A DNA stretch of 9,420 nucleotides from Atopobiaceae bacterium UBA7016 (GTDB lineage: Bacteria > Actinomycetota > Coriobacteriia > Coriobacteriales > Atopobiaceae), in the NCBI GenBank assembly GCA_002449555.1, contig DJXA01000189.1, forward strand, positions 1 to 9,420, in the 5' to 3' direction. The position numbers and the translations under genes are program-made. How positions within the stretch are numbered: position 1 is the first letter of the stretch; every line of letters begins with the position of its first letter. Shown in pieces: positions 5,822 through 9,420 of this stretch. The notes under the pieces were generated by a model. That model did no database searches. It was given only the letters and a program-made list of their open reading frames with translations, and was not told where the DNA came from.

Positions 5822-7376
5822 TCTGCAGCGTGAGCTGCCGGTGAGCGTGTGGGGTACGGCAGAGCCGGGCGCCCACGTTGACGTGCATATTCAGGGTCAG
5901 TCTGCCTCATGCGTGGCGGATGACCAGGACAACTGGCGTTGCGTGCTGGAGCCCCTGCATGCCTCGGATGCCGAGACGCTGGAGGTGGCTGCTGGCGAGT
6001 GCCACCTCACCTGCTCTGATGTTGCCGTGGGCGAGGTCTTCATCGCCGGTGGCCAGTCAAACATGGAGTTCTGGATGCGCTACGACAAGGAGGTCGAAGA
6101 GTACCGCCCCTCCTGCGACAACCCGCGCATCCGCTTCTACGACCAGCCCAAGTGCTCCTACCCAGGCCAGATGGGCGACTTCGACTACTCCAAGGTGGGC
6201 ATCTGGCGCAAGGCCACGCCCGAGGACCTGGACTACTTCTCGGCCGTTGGTTACTTCTTTGCGCGCGGTCTTGAGATGGTGCTTGATGTGCCCGTGGGCA
6301 TCGTGGGATGCAACTACGGCGGCACCACATCTGCGGCGTGGATGACGCCCGAGCACGCACGTCTGGTGCAGCCCGAGCTGGCGGCCGCCTTCGATGCCAA
6401 GCTGCAGGGGCTCCCCTACGAGGAGCTGCTGGCGCACGGACGCGTCAACGTTGACAAGAACAACAAGGGTTACGCCACGTGGCCCGCTTGGAACGAGTTC
6501 TTCCTGCCCAGGACTCCCACCATGGACGAGATTAAGGCCTTTATGGCAAGCGCAGCGCAGAAGGCGTCCGGCCCCGCCGATGTTGGCGGGCTTGAAATTG
6601 GTGGCGGGCAGGACTCGTCTCAGGCCGACACCCAGGTCCATCCCGGCATGATGACCCCCACCAAGGAAGCCCCTGGCGCCCTGTTTACCTACATGGTGTT
6701 GCCCATCGCGGGCTTTGCCGCGCGCGGCGTGCTGTGGTACCAGGGCGAAAGCGATGACGAGATTGATGGAGCCCAGTGGCGTCACGAAGAGGCGCTGCGC
6801 ACCGTCATTGCGGACTGGCGCAACGCCTGGCAACGCCCCGATCTGCCCTTCCTGGTGGTTCAGATACCAGGCTTTGGCGAGTGGATGGGAATGGGGCCCA
6901 ACGACTACCCGACCATTCGCGCCCGCCAGCAGAAGGTGGCTGACACCGACGAGCACGTGTGGCTCTGCTCGGCCACTGACATGGGCGACAAGCACGACAT
7001 CCATCCCAAGGAGAAGAAGCCCATTGGCGAGCGCCTGGCCCTTCTCGCGATGAACCACCTGCTAGGGATGCCTATCCCAGCGGACGCTCCGCGCTGCGTA
7101 GGCGCAGAGCGCAAGGGCTCGTTTGTCGTCCTGCATTTTGAGCACGCCGCGGGTGGCATGGTGATTGCCGGGGCCGAGTGCAATGCGCTCGAGGTCCTGC
7201 GCAACGGCGAGTCCGTGCCGTTCAGGGCCGCCGCACGCGGTGACGAGCTGGTCATCATGCTCGAGGGAGTCGATCCTGGCCCGATAGAGGTACGCTTTGC
7301 GCAGGACAACTGGTTCCGCACCAACCTCTACAACGGCGCCGAGATTCCCGCGCTGCCGTTTGCCGTAAGTTGCTAA
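5691..7376 (+). CDS. Sialate O-acetylesterase (SGNH-type), N-terminus replaced by antisense LUD sequence
   Basis: The authentic part starts at about 5822 with ILQRELPVSVWGTAEPGA, the point where family members usually read SDGMVLQR-x-x-P-x-x-VWG. It runs to TAA at 7374-7376. The enzyme family removes O-acetyl groups from sialic acids. Catalytic blocks are present: GGQSNME with the nucleophile Ser at 6057-6059, GCNYGGTTSAAW, GVLWYQGES (from about 6729), and DIHP with Asp at 6996 and His at 7002. No signal peptide remains, because the natural first ~15-25 residues are missing. The open frame extends back to 5688 through the antisense strand of the LUD fragment, so a GTG at 5691 (or ATG at 5712) would give a chimeric protein of about 561 residues. 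I see no good ribosome site for either. It may be a 5'-deleted pseudogene or an accidentally expressed fusion. The family call is firm; expression and start are doubtful. Confidence 0.75.
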   Translation: MIRNWQQMVSGDLQLAQAPVFVQGVESPKRCALIGAATLRARFILQRELPVSVWGTAEPGAHVDVHIQGQSASCVADDQDNWRCVLEPLHASDAETLEVAAGECHLTCSDVAVGEVFIAGGQSNMEFWMRYDKEVEEYRPSCDNPRIRFYDQPKCSYPGQMGDFDYSKVGIWRKATPEDLDYFSAVGYFFARGLEMVLDVPVGIVGCNYGGTTSAAWMTPEHARLVQPELAAAFDAKLQGLPYEELLAHGRVNVDKNNKGYATWPAWNEFFLPRTPTMDEIKAFMASAAQKASGPADVGGLEIGGGQDSSQADTQVHPGMMTPTKEAPGALFTYMVLPIAGFAARGVLWYQGESDDEIDGAQWRHEEALRTVIADWRNAWQRPDLPFLVVQIPGFGEWMGMGPNDYPTIRARQQKVADTDEHVWLCSATDMGDKHDIHPKEKKPIGERLALLAMNHLLGMPIPADAPRCVGAERKGSFVVLHFEHAAGGMVIAGAECNALEVLRNGESVPFRAAARGDELVIMLEGVDPGPIEVRFAQDNWFRTNLYNGAEIPALPFAVSC

Positions 7377-7439
7377 GAGGCTGGTAAGCGCGACGGATCT
7401 CGTGAGGTAGTGACTTGCGTTGTTGGCGGGAGGAGCGTC

Positions 7440-8570
7440 ATGAGCAAAGGCGAGCGGCACCCCATGCGGACGGTCATACGGCTCTGCGCGGCCATCCTTG
7501 TGGCTTTGGCCTTGACGGTCGCAGGCTACGTGGTCTACCTCAACGTCAACTACACGCGCATCGCGGACGGCATCGAGGTGTCCAACGAGGGCGCCGAGCC
7601 CAAGACCGCCGCTCTTGCCAAGGGTGTCACGTATACGGCGCTTACCTACAACGTAGGGTTTGGTGCCTACACGCCGGACTTCTCGTTCTTCATGGAGGAA
7701 GGGACCATGAAGGACGGGACGCCGACGCAGGGAGAGCACGGCGTGGCAGCGAGCAAGGAGAGCGTGCTGGCGTGCACCGAGGGCGACATTGCCACGATTA
7801 CGGCGACAACAGCTGACGGGGCGCCTGACCTTGTCTTGCTGCAGGAAGTGGACCGGGACTCGACAAGGAGCCACCACGTGGATCAGTGCCAGGCCTTCAA
7901 GGAGGCGCTTCCCACGTATGGGGCCTTCTATGCCGAGAACTTCCACTGCGGTTACCTGCTCTATCCCTTCCCCGAGTTTCATGGCAGCGTCCACGGAGGT
8001 CTGCTCACCCTCTCTGACGTGCAGGGTTCGGCAGTTCGACGCAGTTATCCCATAGACGAGTCGTTCCCGGCGCGCTTCTTTGACCTCGACCGCTGCTTTT
8101 TGGTGCAACGCGTTGCGGTAGAAGACGGCCATGAGCTGGTGGTCATCAATAGCCACATGAGCGCCTACGACGAGGGCGGCGTGATCCGTGCGCAGCAGAT
8201 GGCGCTCGTCATGGGCGTGCTGCGTGAGGAGGCCGCAAAGGGCAACTACGTCATTGCCGGTGGCGACTGGAACCACGCCCTGTGCGACTCTCAGGAGCTG
8301 TACGCATCGGAACAGGCGGTGCCGGAATGGATCTCGACCTTTGACGAGTCGGAGCTGCCGGAGGGCTTCAGCGTGGTGCGACCCGACAACCTGGAGGAGG
8401 TCGCGACGTGCCGAGGCAGCGACCTGCCGTATGTGGAGGGCGTCTCGTACCGTGTGACCTGCGACGGGTTTATCGTGTCAAGCAACGTGCAGGCCGTGGC
8501 GACCACCATCGACACGGGCTATGCCACGAGCGACCACAACCCAGTGCTCCTCATGTTCACGCTGGCATAA
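7440..8570 (+). CDS. Membrane-anchored endonuclease/exonuclease/phosphatase family protein
   Basis: A 376-residue protein of the EEP fold (Mg2+-dependent phosphodiesterases: DNase I-like nucleases, inositol phosphatases, sphingomyelinases). The ATG at 7440 is preceded by GGGAGGAG (7428-7435), 4 nt away. Residues 12-34 form one hydrophobic segment after a short basic N-terminus, so the catalytic domain should lie outside the membrane. The metal and catalytic motifs are complete: Asn in LTYNVGFG (N71), Glu in LLQEVD (E136), His in INSHMS (H239), Asp and Asn in GGDWNH (D276, N278), and SDHNP (D365, H366). The gap to the esterase stop is 63 nt, with no terminator or clear promoter, so the two may be cotranscribed. 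The substrate cannot be told from the motifs; an extracellular nuclease or phospholipid/sugar phosphodiesterase are both possible. Confidence 0.87.
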   Translation: MSKGERHPMRTVIRLCAAILVALALTVAGYVVYLNVNYTRIADGIEVSNEGAEPKTAALAKGVTYTALTYNVGFGAYTPDFSFFMEEGTMKDGTPTQGEHGVAASKESVLACTEGDIATITATTADGAPDLVLLQEVDRDSTRSHHVDQCQAFKEALPTYGAFYAENFHCGYLLYPFPEFHGSVHGGLLTLSDVQGSAVRRSYPIDESFPARFFDLDRCFLVQRVAVEDGHELVVINSHMSAYDEGGVIRAQQMALVMGVLREEAAKGNYVIAGGDWNHALCDSQELYASEQAVPEWISTFDESELPEGFSVVRPDNLEEVATCRGSDLPYVEGVSYRVTCDGFIVSSNVQAVATTIDTGYATSDHNPVLLMFTLA

Positions 8571-8640
8571 GGCTGTGCGAGAGCCGTCGAGCTGAACGGG
8601 ACTATGGCAAAGCAATCGCGCGCGAGACTGCCGTGACGTG

Positions 8641-9420
8641 CTATTCGTCCACGGGGTCAAAGAGGCCGAGCGTGACGCAGGCGTTCCAGATGCCGTCGGT
8701 GATGACGTCCTCGGTCACCATGTCCGCGAGCGCCTTGACCTCGTCGCAGGCGTTGCCCATGGCCACCTTGTACCAGCCGTCCACGAACATGCTCACGTCG
8801 TTCATCGCGTCGCCGAAGACGATGACGTCCGAGTAGTCGGCGCCCAGATGGTCCATGATCTTGCGGATGCCAAACGCCTTGTCGGCGGGCTCAACGAAGA
8901 TGTACTCCTTGTGGAAGCGGCACCACGGCAGCTCCTTCAGCGTCTCGAGCTTCTGCTCGTCGGGCGCGTAGCAGGCCACGTAGGCCTTATAGATGTCCGG
9001 GTAGTTCTCTGGGTCAAGGCCCGGCACCACGCGCGAGTCCATGTACACGTCGTGCGTGAACTCCGTGAAACGGTCGTCCGGCACGAAGCGCGTGACGGAG
9101 TTCTCCACCTGGATGCCCCAGGGGAAGCCCTTCTCCTGGCACTCGCGCACGAGGGCGATCATCTTGTCGCGCGGCAGCGGCGTGATGCCCAGAAGCTCGC
9201 CGTCGATGGTGACGCCGTAGCCGCCGTCAGAGACCATGTTCTCAAAGCCCATGTCGCGCATCATGTCCACCGCCATGGCCTGGCTTCGGCCCGTCGAGAT
9301 GGCCACGAAGTGCCCCGCCTGCCGGACCTTGTCAAGCGCCATGCGCGTGGTGGTGGGGATGAACGTCTCGCCGTATCCGCCGGCGGCCAGCGTGCCGTCG
9401 ATGTCAAAGAACAGGTAGCG
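8641..9420 (-). CDS. Cof-type HAD-superfamily phosphatase (5' end just outside window)
   Basis: The frame is open to the right edge of the window, so the gene lacks only its first few codons here; 259 residues are seen. All four HAD motifs are present. Motif I is FFDIDGT, with the nucleophile Asp at 9403-9405 and the second Asp at 9397-9399. Motif II is AISTGRS. Motif III is a Lys in PADKAFGIRKIMDHLG. Motif IV is FGDAMNDVSMF (Asp/Asn about 8798-8815). The cap between motifs II and III starts with MVSDGGYGVTIDGELL, as in the IIB cap of Cof-type sugar-phosphate or cofactor phosphatases. It is a soluble cytoplasmic enzyme that hydrolyses small phosphorylated metabolites; the exact substrate is not predictable. 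It converges on the EEP gene with a 70-bp gap in which I find no strong terminator. Confidence 0.9.
   Translation of the reverse strand, partial: RYLFFDIDGTLAAGGYGETFIPTTTRMALDKVRQAGHFVAISTGRSQAMAVDMMRDMGFENMVSDGGYGVTIDGELLGITPLPRDKMIALVRECQEKGFPWGIQVENSVTRFVPDDRFTEFTHDVYMDSRVVPGLDPENYPDIYKAYVACYAPDEQKLETLKELPWCRFHKEYIFVEPADKAFGIRKIMDHLGADYSDVIVFGDAMNDVSMFVDGWYKVAMGNACDEVKALADMVTEDVITDGIWNACVTLGLFDPVDE

Noticed and set aside
8571..8640. Terminator between the EEP gene and the HAD gene
   Set aside because: Only 4-5 bp inverted repeats (for example GGCT/AGCC) and a GC-rich TCGCGCGCGA palindrome without a loop are seen; none is convincing.

Overview
The window is GC-rich and densely coded. It looks like chromosomal DNA of a high-GC anaerobic actinobacterium, most plausibly a gut or oral Coriobacteriia (Olsenella/Collinsella/Atopobium type). 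That placement is an inference from codon use and gene mix; no rRNA or other taxonomic marker is present.

Left part (1-2976): the 3' end of an MgtA-type Mg2+ P-type ATPase, closed by a perfect 10-bp hairpin. Next come a tocopherol-cyclase-like conserved protein of unknown role and a CysK-family PLP enzyme, both on the + strand. A large two-tier hairpin at 2919-2976 separates cysK from a convergent LUD-domain gene on the - strand.

Middle part (3002-5821): this is a rearranged zone. It holds an intact LUD-domain gene (-), the C-terminal remnant of a sulfatase (+) with an in-frame amber codon, an operon of two short chromate-transporter-family proteins (-), and a short unidentified + strand coding remnant. 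It ends with a second, truncated copy of the LUD gene (-), about 88% identical in DNA and 61/64 in protein to the first by hand count. The LUD fragment is cut at 5821 and joined directly to a sialate O-acetylesterase lacking its natural N-terminus. The antisense frame of the LUD fragment happens to run open and in frame into the esterase. In three places a + strand gene has lost its 5' end while the neighbouring - strand gene, or its 3' part, survives, which suggests repeated deletion.

Right part (5822-9420): the sialate O-acetylesterase body with its catalytic motifs present, a membrane-anchored endonuclease/exonuclease/phosphatase-fold protein 63 bp downstream, and a convergent Cof-type HAD phosphatase whose first few codons lie beyond the window.

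The sulfatase remnant and the sialate esterase are both of the kind used on host glycans (mucin sulfate and O-acetyl sialic acid), so the middle of the window may be a decaying glycan-use locus. I see no CRISPR array, tRNA, rRNA, transposase or convincing defence system. I did not find a clear new biological system; the most notable items are the LUD duplication/esterase junction and the unexplained tocopherol-cyclase-like protein.
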